DNA of 15,427 nt from the NCBI GenBank assembly GCA_947371775.1, contig CANBQX010000033.1, positions 1 through 15,427 on the forward strand, in the 5' to 3' direction. This document shows positions 1-6,976 of the stretch, in pieces; position 1 is the stretch's first letter, and the number at the start of each line of letters is the position of its first letter. A program made the position numbers and the translations under genes. The DNA is from Comamonadaceae bacterium. GTDB taxonomy: Bacteria; Pseudomonadota; Gammaproteobacteria; Burkholderiales; Burkholderiaceae_C. The notes beneath the pieces are model-generated. The model was given only the letters and a program-made list of their open reading frames with translations, was not told the DNA's origin and ran no database searches.

Positions 1-27
1 TTGCCTGCGCTGGCGGCACCGGTCTGA
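1..27 (+). other. possible 3' end of an upstream reading frame
   Basis: Frame 1 is open from the window edge and ends in TGA at 25-27, giving a short Ala/Pro-rich tail (LPALAAPV). Frame 2 is also open and stops at 35-37, overlapping the next ATG as ATGA. Either could be the end of an upstream gene in the same transcription unit. Too little is visible to choose or to name a product. Confidence 0.2.
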
Positions 28-33
28 ACCACT

Positions 34-798
34 ATGATCAAACCAATGAATGACACTGATTTGCTCCCTGAAGTCAATTTTTCCGAAGAAGGGCCCGTGC
101 GCCATTTGCATCTGGGCAGCGAGTGGATTCAGGGCTCCATGTTGCTGGACGCACCCACGGTGCTGGTGCACGAATACATACAGCGCATGATGGCCTGGCT
201 GCTGTTGATGGACCCTGCTACCGCGCCCACGCGCCAGGCGCTGCAACTGGGTTTGGGTGCGGGCTCATTGACCAAGTTCTGCCACAAAGAAATTCGCATG
301 AAGACCACGGCGATTGAGCTCAACCCCCAGGTCTTGCACGCCTGCCGGGGCTGGTTCAAACTGCCCGCCGACAACGCCCGCATGCAGGTGGTATTGGCCG
401 ACGCAGCCAAAGAAATTACCAAGCCCCGTTGGCTGGGTGCGGTGGACGCGCTGCAAGTGGATTTGTACGACGAAGAAGCCGCTGCGCCCGTGCTCGACAG
501 CCCGGACTTTTATGCCGATTGCCGCAATACGCTCACCGATGAAGGTTGCATGACAGTCAATCTGTTCGGCCGCAGCTCGAGTTTTGAGCGCAGTGTGGAG
601 CGTATTGCGCAGGCCTTTGGTCGCAATGCCATTTGGGCTTTCAAAGCCACCCGCGAGGGCAACACGGTGGTGCTGGCCCAACGCACGCCCAGCCGCCCGA
701 GTCGCGCTTTGCTGGTGGAGCGGGTACAGTACATCGAATCCCATTGGGGCCTGCCTGCAGGCAAATGGATCCGAGGATTTAAACCCATCGTCCCATGA
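34..798 (+). CDS. spermidine synthase-like protein (SAM-binding methyltransferase fold)
   Basis: A 254-residue soluble protein resembling the polyamine aminopropyltransferase/spermidine synthase superfamily. The nucleotide-binding loop reads LGLGAGSLT (residues 72-80), followed by an acidic strand end IELNP (94-98), a DA pair (123-124) and DLYDEE (143-148). True spermidine synthases usually carry a GGGDG-type loop and a conserved Asp-Ser-Asp/Thr-Asp-Pro catalytic segment; here those positions look replaced, so aminopropyl transfer is doubtful. It is shorter than typical SpeE (about 280-300 residues). ATG 34 and ATG 46 (Met5) are both possible starts and neither has a good Shine-Dalgarno. Its TGA overlaps the start of the secretion ATPase (ATGA, 795-798), implying co-transcription and coupled translation. 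The family is recognised with fair confidence; the reaction is unknown. Confidence 0.8.
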   Translation: MIKPMNDTDLLPEVNFSEEGPVRHLHLGSEWIQGSMLLDAPTVLVHEYIQRMMAWLLLMDPATAPTRQALQLGLGAGSLTKFCHKEIRMKTTAIELNPQVLHACRGWFKLPADNARMQVVLADAAKEITKPRWLGAVDALQVDLYDEEAAAPVLDSPDFYADCRNTLTDEGCMTVNLFGRSSSFERSVERIAQAFGRNAIWAFKATREGNTVVLAQRTPSRPSRALLVERVQYIESHWGLPAGKWIRGFKPIVP

Positions 799-2612
799 AC
801 GCACCCACCACGCCACGCGCGCAGCCGACCATCAGCCACCGGGGTGCGCTGGACTGGCAGCGCCTGGTGGCCTGGCTGCGCGAGGATGGCACGATTTCCC
901 TGAAAGAGGCTGAGCGCCTCCGGTCTCGCTGCGCACAAGGAGAGAGCGAGCAACATCCCTTGACCCGCCTGGGCAGTTTGGGCCCTGAGCGCGCCGCAGA
1001 CGGCAAGGTCATGGACGTCGAAGCCTTGGTGCTGTGGTTGTCCCACCGCGCGGGGCTGCCGTACCTGCGCATTGATCCACTCAAAGTGGATGTGAGCAAA
1101 GTGGCCGAAGCCTTCACCGCAGACTATGCCCAGCGCCACAAAGTGCTGCCGGTGGCCATGAGCTCGGGCGAGATCGTGGTGGCCACCTGCGAACCGTTTG
1201 CCAAGGAGTGGATGGCGGAAGTAGAGCGCCAGACACGGCGCCAAGTGCGCCTGGTGCTGTGCAATCCCCAAGACATTGCGCGTTACACCGCCGAGTTTTA
1301 TGCGCTTGCGCATTCGGTGCGATCGGCCCAAAAAAGTGGCAACCAAACGCGCGTGAGCTTTGAGCAACTGGTGGAGTTGGGCAAATCCAACAAGCAACTC
1401 GATGCCAACGACCAAAGCGTGGTGATGGTGGTGGACTGGCTGTGGCAGTACGCCTTTGACATGCGCGCCAGCGACATCCACTTAGAGCCCCGGCGCGAGC
1501 AGTGCGTGATTCGCTTCCGCATTGATGGTGTGTTGCACCCGGTGTACCAGCTGCCGATCGGCGTCATGCTGGCCATGACCTCACGCATCAAAATTTTGGC
1601 GCGCATGGACGTGATTGAGCGCAGGCGCCCGCAGGACGGACGCATCAAAACGCGCGACGCCAAAGGCAACGAGATCGAAATGCGCTTGTCCACCTTGCCC
1701 ACCGCCTTCGGCGAAAAAATGGTGATGCGTATTTTTGACCCCGAGAACACGGTCAAAGACCTGGGCGCTCTGGGTTTTGCGGCGCACGACGCAGCGCGCT
1801 GGGAAGGGCTGCTGGCACGCCCGCACGGCATTATTTTGGTGACCGGGCCGACCGGATCCGGCAAGACCACGACCTTGTATTCCACCCTCAAACGCGTGGC
1901 CACCGAAGAGATCAATGTGAGCACGGTGGAGGACCCGATCGAGATGATCGAGCCGTCGTTCAACCAGACCCAGGTGCAGCCCCAGCTCGACTTCAGCTTT
2001 GCGCAGGGCGTGCGCGCGCTGATGCGCCAAGACCCGGATGTGATCATGGTGGGCGAAATCCGCGACCTGGAAACCGCCGAAATGGCGGTGCAGGCGGCAC
2101 TCACCGGGCATTTGGTTTTTTCCACCCTGCATACCAACGACGCGCCCTCGGCCATGACGCGCTTGATCGAGCTGGGCATTCCACCCTACCTGATCAACGC
2201 CACGCTGTTGGGCGTTCTGGCCCAACGTTTGGTGCGCACCTTGTGCCCGACTTGCAGCGTGCCCGATCCCGATGCCGGCAAAGAGCGACTCTTGGACGCT
2301 GTCAAACCCTGGGTGCTGTCAGGCGAGTACCGCCCTTACAAAGCCGTGGGCTGCGTGGACTGCCGCATGACGGGCTTTCGGGGTCGTATGGGCCTGTACG
2401 AGTTGCTGGTGGTGTCAGAACCCTTGCGCGATTTGGTCACCGAGCGCCCGCAGATCGAAGCGCTGCGCCGCCAGGCAGTCGCCGATGGCATGCAGCCCTT
2501 GCGCCTGGCCGGTGCATTGCGCGTGGCCGAAGGGCGCACCGTGCTGGACGAGGTGCTGAGCGCAACACCGGCTTTGGCCAGCGAGAAAATCGAAGGCACG
2601 GCGGGGGTCTGA
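795..2612 (+). CDS. GspE/PilB-family type II secretion / type IV pilus assembly ATPase
   Basis: A full-length 605-residue cytoplasmic hexameric ATPase of the kind that powers pseudopilus or pilus assembly. The N-terminal part (about 60-180) matches the GspE/PilB N-domain that contacts the inner-membrane platform. The core has Walker A GPTGSGKT (351-358), a Walker B-like strand DVIMVGE (415-421) with the catalytic Glu, and His-box residues in TGHLVFSTLHTNDA (437-450). Four cysteines, CPTC (484-487) and CVDC (520-523), form the zinc-binding tetracysteine motif of GspE/PilB that retraction ATPases (PilT) lack. Its ATG lies inside the stop of the preceding gene. No gspF, gspD, pseudopilin or pilC gene is adjacent; the next gene is ahpC. 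GspE and PilB cannot be separated reliably by eye, so no symbol is given. Confidence 0.93.
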   Translation: MNAPTTPRAQPTISHRGALDWQRLVAWLREDGTISLKEAERLRSRCAQGESEQHPLTRLGSLGPERAADGKVMDVEALVLWLSHRAGLPYLRIDPLKVDVSKVAEAFTADYAQRHKVLPVAMSSGEIVVATCEPFAKEWMAEVERQTRRQVRLVLCNPQDIARYTAEFYALAHSVRSAQKSGNQTRVSFEQLVELGKSNKQLDANDQSVVMVVDWLWQYAFDMRASDIHLEPRREQCVIRFRIDGVLHPVYQLPIGVMLAMTSRIKILARMDVIERRRPQDGRIKTRDAKGNEIEMRLSTLPTAFGEKMVMRIFDPENTVKDLGALGFAAHDAARWEGLLARPHGIILVTGPTGSGKTTTLYSTLKRVATEEINVSTVEDPIEMIEPSFNQTQVQPQLDFSFAQGVRALMRQDPDVIMVGEIRDLETAEMAVQAALTGHLVFSTLHTNDAPSAMTRLIELGIPPYLINATLLGVLAQRLVRTLCPTCSVPDPDAGKERLLDAVKPWVLSGEYRPYKAVGCVDCRMTGFRGRMGLYELLVVSEPLRDLVTERPQIEALRRQAVADGMQPLRLAGALRVAEGRTVLDEVLSATPALASEKIEGTAGV

Positions 2613-2649
2613 ATAGCTTATTGCAATCGACCTGATTGAATCAATTAAG
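2613..2649 (+). promoter_or_regulatory. candidate OxyR binding site upstream of ahpC
   Basis: Four tetramers sit at exact 7-base intervals: ATAG (2613-2616), CAAT (2624-2627), ATTG (2635-2638) and TAAG (2646-2649). The OxyR consensus is ATAG-N7-CTAT-N7-ATAG-N7-CTAT. The first tetramer matches fully, the second and third match three of four bases, and the fourth is poor. The two central tetramers form a perfect dyad. The site ends where the -35 element of the ahpC promoter should begin, the usual place for OxyR to contact RNA polymerase. ahpC is a classical OxyR target. The match is by eye, and oxyR is not in the window. Confidence 0.5.
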
Positions 2650-2671
2650 TCCAAATGTCACAGGCCCGCCC

Positions 2672-2677
2672 TAGAAT
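2672..2677 (+). promoter_or_regulatory. probable -10 box of the ahpC promoter
   Basis: TAGAAT differs from TATAAT at one base and lies 45 bases before the ahpC ATG. No good TTGACA-like -35 exists 16-18 bases upstream (around 2648-2655), as expected for an activator-dependent promoter. The OxyR-like site abuts that position. Transcription would start near 2683-2685, leaving a leader of about 38-40 bases that includes the ribosome site AGAGGA (2710-2715). Confidence 0.5.
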
Positions 2678-2722
2678 TTGGCCTGTTCAATCGTCGAACT
2701 TCAACCCCGAGAGGAAACAACC

Positions 2723-3286
2723 ATGTCTTTGATCAACACCGCAGTCCCCGCTTTCAAAAACGAAGCATTCCACAACGGCAAATTTGTCACCGTGACCAAC
2801 GAGTCCATCAAGGGCAAGTGGAACGTGTTCATTTTCATGCCCGCAGCATTCACCTTCAACTGCCCCACCGAAGTGGAAGACGCCGCTGACAACTACGCAG
2901 AGTTCCAAAAAGCCGGTGCCGATGTGTACATCGTGACCACTGACACCCATTTCGCGCACAAAGTGTGGCACGAAACATCTCCCGCGGTGGGCAAGGCCCA
3001 ATTCGCTTTGATCGGCGACCCCACCCACGCGCTGACCCGTGCATTTGACGTGCATATCGACGAAGAAGGCCTGGCACTGCGCGGTACCTTCATCATCAAC
3101 CCCGAAGGCCACATCAAGACCATGGAAGTGCATTCCAACGAAATCGCGCGTGATGTGAAAGAAACCCTGCGCAAGCTCAAGGCTGCGCAGTACACCGCCG
3201 CTCACCCCGGCCAAGTGTGCCCCGCCAAGTGGAACGAAGGCGCCAAGACCATCACTCCATCACTGGACCTGGTCGGCAAGATCTAA
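2723..3286 (+). CDS. ahpC: alkyl hydroperoxide reductase subunit C (typical 2-Cys peroxiredoxin)
   Basis: A 187-residue cytoplasmic peroxiredoxin, the same length as E. coli AhpC and similar along its whole length. It reduces H2O2, organic peroxides and peroxynitrite and is re-reduced by AhpF. Peroxidatic Cys47 is in FTFNCPTE, with active-site Pro40 and Thr44 and the conserved Arg120; resolving Cys166 is in VCPAKW, and the C-terminus is SLDLVGKI. The pocket segment reads FMPAAFTFNCPTE where enterobacteria have FYPADFTFVCPTE, a variant I recall from betaproteobacteria. ATG 2723 is chosen because AGAGGA lies 7 bases upstream and the product then begins MSLINT like its homologues; the in-frame TTG at 2678 falls in the promoter. 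A candidate OxyR site precedes it. It is followed by two hairpins and ahpF. Confidence 0.97.
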   Translation: MSLINTAVPAFKNEAFHNGKFVTVTNESIKGKWNVFIFMPAAFTFNCPTEVEDAADNYAEFQKAGADVYIVTTDTHFAHKVWHETSPAVGKAQFALIGDPTHALTRAFDVHIDEEGLALRGTFIINPEGHIKTMEVHSNEIARDVKETLRKLKAAQYTAAHPGQVCPAKWNEGAKTITPSLDLVGKI

Positions 3287-3301
3287 ATCTGCTGGCATCC
3301 G

Positions 3302-3328
3302 TGGCAAGGCGCATGCAGCGCCCTGCCA
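3302..3328 (+). other. hairpin 1 between ahpC and ahpF
   Basis: An 11-base arm at 3302-3312 pairs with 3318-3328 around a 5-base loop, with one mismatch (A3307 against C3323). It has no U-tract, so it is not a terminator alone. It directly abuts the following terminator stem, sharing position 3328. It could protect the 3' end of ahpC mRNA or stall exonucleases. Confidence 0.6.
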
Positions 3329-3374
3329 ACCGGACAGCAAACTGCTGCGCGGGCGGCAGCTGTCCGGTTTTTTT
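3328..3374 (+). terminator. intrinsic terminator between ahpC and ahpF (likely partial)
   Basis: A perfect 11-base stem, AACCGGACAGC (3328-3338) with GCTGTCCGGTT (3359-3369), encloses a 20-base loop and runs into seven Ts (3368-3374). This is a strong Rho-independent terminator on the plus strand. It stands 26 bases before the ahpF start, and I see no clear promoter between the two. Read-through probably supplies ahpF, giving much more AhpC than AhpF. The long loop may lower efficiency. Confidence 0.8.
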
Positions 3375-3400
3375 ACGCCCCAACATTCAAAGGAACCCTC

Positions 3401-4987
3401 ATGCTTGACGCCACCCTCCAATCCCAGCTTGCCGCCTACCTCGAGCGCGTCACCCTGCCCATGGACATCGTGGCGTCTCTGGGGGACGACGACAACTCCA
3501 TCGAAATGCGCGGGTTGTTGCAAACCATCCAAAGCCTGCGCAGCGACAAGATCACGGTGCGTTACGACGGCCAGGACGCGCGCAAGCCCTCGTTTTCGCT
3601 CAAGCGCGTGGGCACGGACACCGATTTGCGTTTTGCCGGCTTGCCGCTGGGCCATGAGTTCACGTCCTTGGTGCTGGCGCTGCTGTGGACGGGCGGACAT
3701 CCGCCCAAGGTCGAGCAGGATGTCATTGACCAGATCAAAGCGCTTCAGTTGCCCGTGGGTGAGGACTACCGCTTTGAGGTCTACATGAGCCTGACCTGCC
3801 ACAACTGCCCCGACGTAGTGCAGGCCTTGAGCCTGATGGCGATCTACAACCCGCGCATCAAGACCACCGTGATTGAAGGCGGGGCCTTCCAGCAGGAAGT
3901 CGCTGATCGCGAAATCATGGCGGTGCCCAGCGTATACCTGAACGGCCAGTTGTTTGGCAATGGACGCATGCTGGTGGAAGAAATTGTGGCCAAGCTTGAT
4001 ACCGGCGCGGCCGACAAAGACGCGGCCAAGCTGTCGGCCAAAGACCCGTTTGACGTGCTGATTGTCGGCGGTGGCCCTGCGGGTGCAGCCGCTGCGGTGT
4101 ATGCCGCGCGCAAAGGCATTCGGGTGGGCGTGGTGGCCGAACGCTTTGGCGGCCAGACCAACGACACTTTGGCGATTGAAAACTACATTTCTGTTTTAGA
4201 GACCGACGGCCCCAAATTTGCTGCGGCACTGGAAGCGCAAACGCGTTCCTACGGCGTGGACATCATGAACCTGCAACAGGCGACGCGCCTGGTGCCTGCC
4301 ACCCGGACTGGCGATTTGATTGAGGTGGTGCTGGCCAACGGCGGCAGCCTGAAAGCCAAGACGGTGATTCTTTCGACCGGCGCGCGCTGGCGCAATGTCA
4401 ATGTGCCTGGCGAAGCGCAGTACAAAAACAAAGGGGTGGCCTACTGCCCCCATTGCGATGGCCCCTTGTTCAAGGGCAAGCGCACGGCCGTGATTGGCGG
4501 TGGCAACTCGGGCGTGGAGGCGGCCATTGACTTGGCGGGCATCGTGCAGCACGTGACGCTGGTGGAGTTTGCCGATCAGCTCAAGGCCGACGCGGTGCTG
4601 GTGAATAAACTCAAAAGCCTGCCCAATGTGACCATCCACGCCAACGCCCAAACCACCGAAATCACCGGTGCGGACGGCAAGGTCAATGGGCTGCGTTTCA
4701 GAGACCGGGCCAGCGGCCAGGAACATACCGAGGCCCTGGAAGGCGTGTTCGTGCAAATTGGCCTGGTGCCCAACACCGAATGGCTCAAGGGCGTGGTGGA
4801 CTTGAGCAAATTCGGCGAAATCGAAGTGGACGCCAAAGGCCACACCAATGTGCCTGGCGTGTTTGCGGCCGGGGATTGCACCACCGTGCCCTTCAAGCAA
4901 ATCGTGATCGCGGCAGGCGAGGGCTCCAAGGCGGCATTGAGCGCCTTTGACCACCTGATCCGCGCGCCTCTGGCGCTGGCCGCCTAA
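3401..4987 (+). CDS. ahpF: alkyl hydroperoxide reductase subunit F (flavoprotein disulfide reductase)
   Basis: A 528-residue cytoplasmic flavoenzyme that passes electrons from NADH through FAD and two disulfides to AhpC; the length is normal (E. coli about 521). The N-terminal twin-thioredoxin-fold domain (1-200) carries the redox pair CHNC (Cys133/Cys136). The thioredoxin-reductase-like body has the FAD loop GGGPAGA (223-229), the active disulfide CPHC (Cys349/Cys352) in CPHCDGPLFKGK, the NAD(P)H loop GGGNSG (366-371) and the late FAD motif GVFAAGDC (486-493). ATG 3401 has AAAGGA (3389-3394) with a 6-base spacer. It lies 114 bases after ahpC behind an intrinsic terminator, so expression probably depends on read-through. 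Its stop is 8 bases from the stop of the convergent Nudix gene, with no terminator seen between. Confidence 0.97.
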   Translation: MLDATLQSQLAAYLERVTLPMDIVASLGDDDNSIEMRGLLQTIQSLRSDKITVRYDGQDARKPSFSLKRVGTDTDLRFAGLPLGHEFTSLVLALLWTGGHPPKVEQDVIDQIKALQLPVGEDYRFEVYMSLTCHNCPDVVQALSLMAIYNPRIKTTVIEGGAFQQEVADREIMAVPSVYLNGQLFGNGRMLVEEIVAKLDTGAADKDAAKLSAKDPFDVLIVGGGPAGAAAAVYAARKGIRVGVVAERFGGQTNDTLAIENYISVLETDGPKFAAALEAQTRSYGVDIMNLQQATRLVPATRTGDLIEVVLANGGSLKAKTVILSTGARWRNVNVPGEAQYKNKGVAYCPHCDGPLFKGKRTAVIGGGNSGVEAAIDLAGIVQHVTLVEFADQLKADAVLVNKLKSLPNVTIHANAQTTEITGADGKVNGLRFRDRASGQEHTEALEGVFVQIGLVPNTEWLKGVVDLSKFGEIEVDAKGHTNVPGVFAAGDCTTVPFKQIVIAAGEGSKAALSAFDHLIRAPLALAA

Positions 4988-4995
4988 GCCGTTTT

Positions 4996-5856
4996 TCAGG
5001 CAAACAAGGCGTCAAAGCCCCCTTCGGGCTCGAAGCGTTTGTTGCGCCAATACAAGCGCAGCGGGCCCGGCATGGCCCGCGCAGGCACCGGGTGCCCTGC
5101 GTCGCCGGGGTAGCAAATCGTGCGCTCCCCGTTTTCGTTGAAGGCCTCGGGCAGGATGACGGGCGGAGGCCGCGATGCAGCTTCTGCCATCGCACTGGCC
5201 ACGCTGGCGTGGCGCGCGAGCTGAGCGAGGCTCATGATTTGCGGCGGGGCCAGCTCAATCTCGCGGCTCCAGTACTGCTGCAAAGCGGTGCGCGGCTGCA
5301 GCCAGGCACTTTCGGTCGCCTCCACGTTGTCGTGCACCGCCAACTGCCCCTCCGGCATGGCGGCGATGAAAAAACGGGTATCAAAGCGTTTGCTGGAGAC
5401 TGAGGGCATGCGTGGCGTGATCCAGCGGGTCCAGGGCTGCACAGCGCTGGTGTGCAAGCGCAGCTGTTTGTTGGCCAGGCGGGTATGGAAGTCGGGTGTA
5501 GTTCCGTCGGACGCCTGCGCGCCTGCCGCTTCGCTGGCAAACAGCACGCCGGATTCTTCAAAGGTCTCCCGCAAGGCCGCCACAAACAGGCCGCAGGCAA
5601 TGTGATCCTCGGTGTCCGCCTCGGCCAAAGCGCTGCGCAGGGCCTGCGCGCTGCGGTCAAAGTGCGCATGGTGGGCCACATCGCAGTCTGCGGCATCGAG
5701 TTTCCCGCCCGGGAACACATAGGCGCCGCCCAGCACGTCGGACAGTCCATGGCGCTTGACCAAAAAGACTTCCAGCCCTTGGGCGCCATCGCGCAGCATG
5801 ACCACGGTGGCCGCGTCACGCGGGGGCAGGGTGGGGACGTCGGAGTTCAGTTCCAT
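4996..5856 (-). CDS. Nudix hydrolase, NUDT19-like with a long insertion in the Nudix box
   Basis: A 286-residue protein with a split Nudix motif. The start is FPGGKLD (48-54), and the helix RETFEESG (96-103) supplies the metal-binding glutamates; about 40 residues separate them, far more than in the usual 23-residue box. Such insertions, with a long C-terminal region, are typical of the NUDT19/RP2p-like branch, whose studied members hydrolyse CoA and acyl-CoA diphosphates. The substrate here is inferred only. The CoA-specific upstream motif is partial (FLVKRHGLSDVLGGAYVFPGG is close in shape but lacks its His). The start is ATG 5856; GTG 5865, three codons upstream, is the alternative, and neither has a clear ribosome site. 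It converges on ahpF and is divergent from the SDR gene across about 110 bases. Confidence 0.85.
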   Translation of the reverse strand: MELNSDVPTLPPRDAATVVMLRDGAQGLEVFLVKRHGLSDVLGGAYVFPGGKLDAADCDVAHHAHFDRSAQALRSALAEADTEDHIACGLFVAALRETFEESGVLFASEAAGAQASDGTTPDFHTRLANKQLRLHTSAVQPWTRWITPRMPSVSSKRFDTRFFIAAMPEGQLAVHDNVEATESAWLQPRTALQQYWSREIELAPPQIMSLAQLARHASVASAMAEAASRPPPVILPEAFNENGERTICYPGDAGHPVPARAMPGPLRLYWRNKRFEPEGGFDALFA

Positions 5857-5965
5857 GGGTGTCACATTCGTTGCGGGGGTGGAAAGGGCGGTCGCCGGTG
5901 TGCAGTAGAGTCAGCGTTTTTATGGGCGGCTGTGTCTGCTCTGTGCAACTTGATTGGAGAATTTT

Positions 5966-6874
5966 ATGGCCGTGGACTTCAAAAACCGTGTAGCAATTGT
6001 GACCGGCGCCGGTGGTGGCCTCGGGCGCCTGCATGCATTGGCCCTGGCCAAGCGCGGCGCCAAAGTACTGGTCAACGACCTGGGGGGCGCCCGCGACGGC
6101 TCCGGCGGATCGGTCTCCGCTGCACAAGCGGTGGTGGCTGAGATCGAGGCGGCAGGTGGCGTGGCTCTGGCCAATGGTGCGTCGGTGACCGACGCGGTGG
6201 CCGTCGAGGCCATGGTGCAGCAGGCGGTAGACGCGTGGGGCCGGGTCGATATTTTGGTCAACAACGCCGGCATCTTGCGCGACAAAAGCTTTGCCAAGAT
6301 GGAGCTTGATGACTTCCGGCTGGTGCTGGATGTGCATTTGATGGGCGCAGTGCACTGCACCAAGGCCGTCTGGCCGCACATGGTGTCGCAAAAATACGGC
6401 CGCATATTGATGACGACCTCCAGCAGCGGTCTCTACGGCAACTTCGGCCAAAGCAATTACGGTGCGGCCAAGATGGCGCTGGTGGGGCTGATGCAAACCC
6501 TGTCCATCGAAGGTGCCAAAAACAACATCCATGTCAATTGCCTGGCGCCCACGGCGGCCACGCGCATGACCGAAGACCTGATGCCGCCCCAGGTGCTCGA
6601 AGCCCTCAAGCCCGAAGCCGTGGTGCCGGCGATGCTGGTGCTGGTGGCCGAAGGTGCACCCACACGCACGACTTTGTGCGCGGGAGCCGGAAGTGTGGAG
6701 GCCGCACAAATCACGCTGACACAGGGCGTGTGGCTGGGCTTGGGTGCGGATGCGCCTGAGCAATTGCAAGCGCAATTGGCGCAGGTCGTGGATGGCGCCA
6801 ATGCGGCCGTTCCGGCCAGCGGCGCAGCGCAGGGCGCCCACGAACTAGGTCGTGCCCACCAGCACCTGGCCTGA
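5966..6874 (+). CDS. SDR oxidoreductase, (3R)-hydroxyacyl-CoA dehydrogenase (MFE-2 type) like
   Basis: A 302-residue short-chain dehydrogenase. The NAD(P)-binding loop is TGAGGGLG (13-20), followed by LVNDLGG (35-41), whose Asp favours NAD(H). Then come NNAG (99-102), a serine cluster TTSSSG (150-155) with the catalytic Ser, and YGAAK (Tyr165, Lys169). The VNDLGG segment, the GQSNYGAAK site and the tail containing AGAGSVEAAQITLTQGVW (239-256) resemble the dehydrogenase domain of peroxisomal multifunctional enzyme 2, which oxidises (3R)-hydroxyacyl-CoA. There is no hydratase or sterol-carrier domain. ATG 5966 is preferred because GGAGA (5956-5960) sits 5 bases upstream; the in-frame TTG 5954 overlaps it. 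The gene is divergent from the Nudix gene and stands 102 bases before gshA. The exact substrate is unproven. Confidence 0.88.
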   Translation: MAVDFKNRVAIVTGAGGGLGRLHALALAKRGAKVLVNDLGGARDGSGGSVSAAQAVVAEIEAAGGVALANGASVTDAVAVEAMVQQAVDAWGRVDILVNNAGILRDKSFAKMELDDFRLVLDVHLMGAVHCTKAVWPHMVSQKYGRILMTTSSSGLYGNFGQSNYGAAKMALVGLMQTLSIEGAKNNIHVNCLAPTAATRMTEDLMPPQVLEALKPEAVVPAMLVLVAEGAPTRTTLCAGAGSVEAAQITLTQGVWLGLGADAPEQLQAQLAQVVDGANAAVPASGAAQGAHELGRAHQHLA

Positions 6875-6976
6875 TATTTCCATTGGGAGCGGCCTTGCAA
6901 TAGCCCGCTATCACCCCATGTGCACAGGGCTGTGCTAAGTTCACAGACCTTGGATGGAATGAGAGGGCCTATTGGC

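Noticed and set aside
2678..2722. TTG start extending AhpC by 15 residues
   Set aside because: It overlaps the -10 region; ATG 2723 has a good ribosome site and the family N-terminus MSLINT.
4988..4995. Bidirectional terminator between ahpF and the Nudix gene
   Set aside because: Only 8 bases separate the stops and no stem with a T-tract is visible across the junction.
6920..6976. Upstream ATGs at 6920 and 6959 for gshA
   Set aside because: The best ribosome site (GAGAGGG) serves ATG 6977; the extra residues show no family resemblance, though 6959 cannot be excluded.
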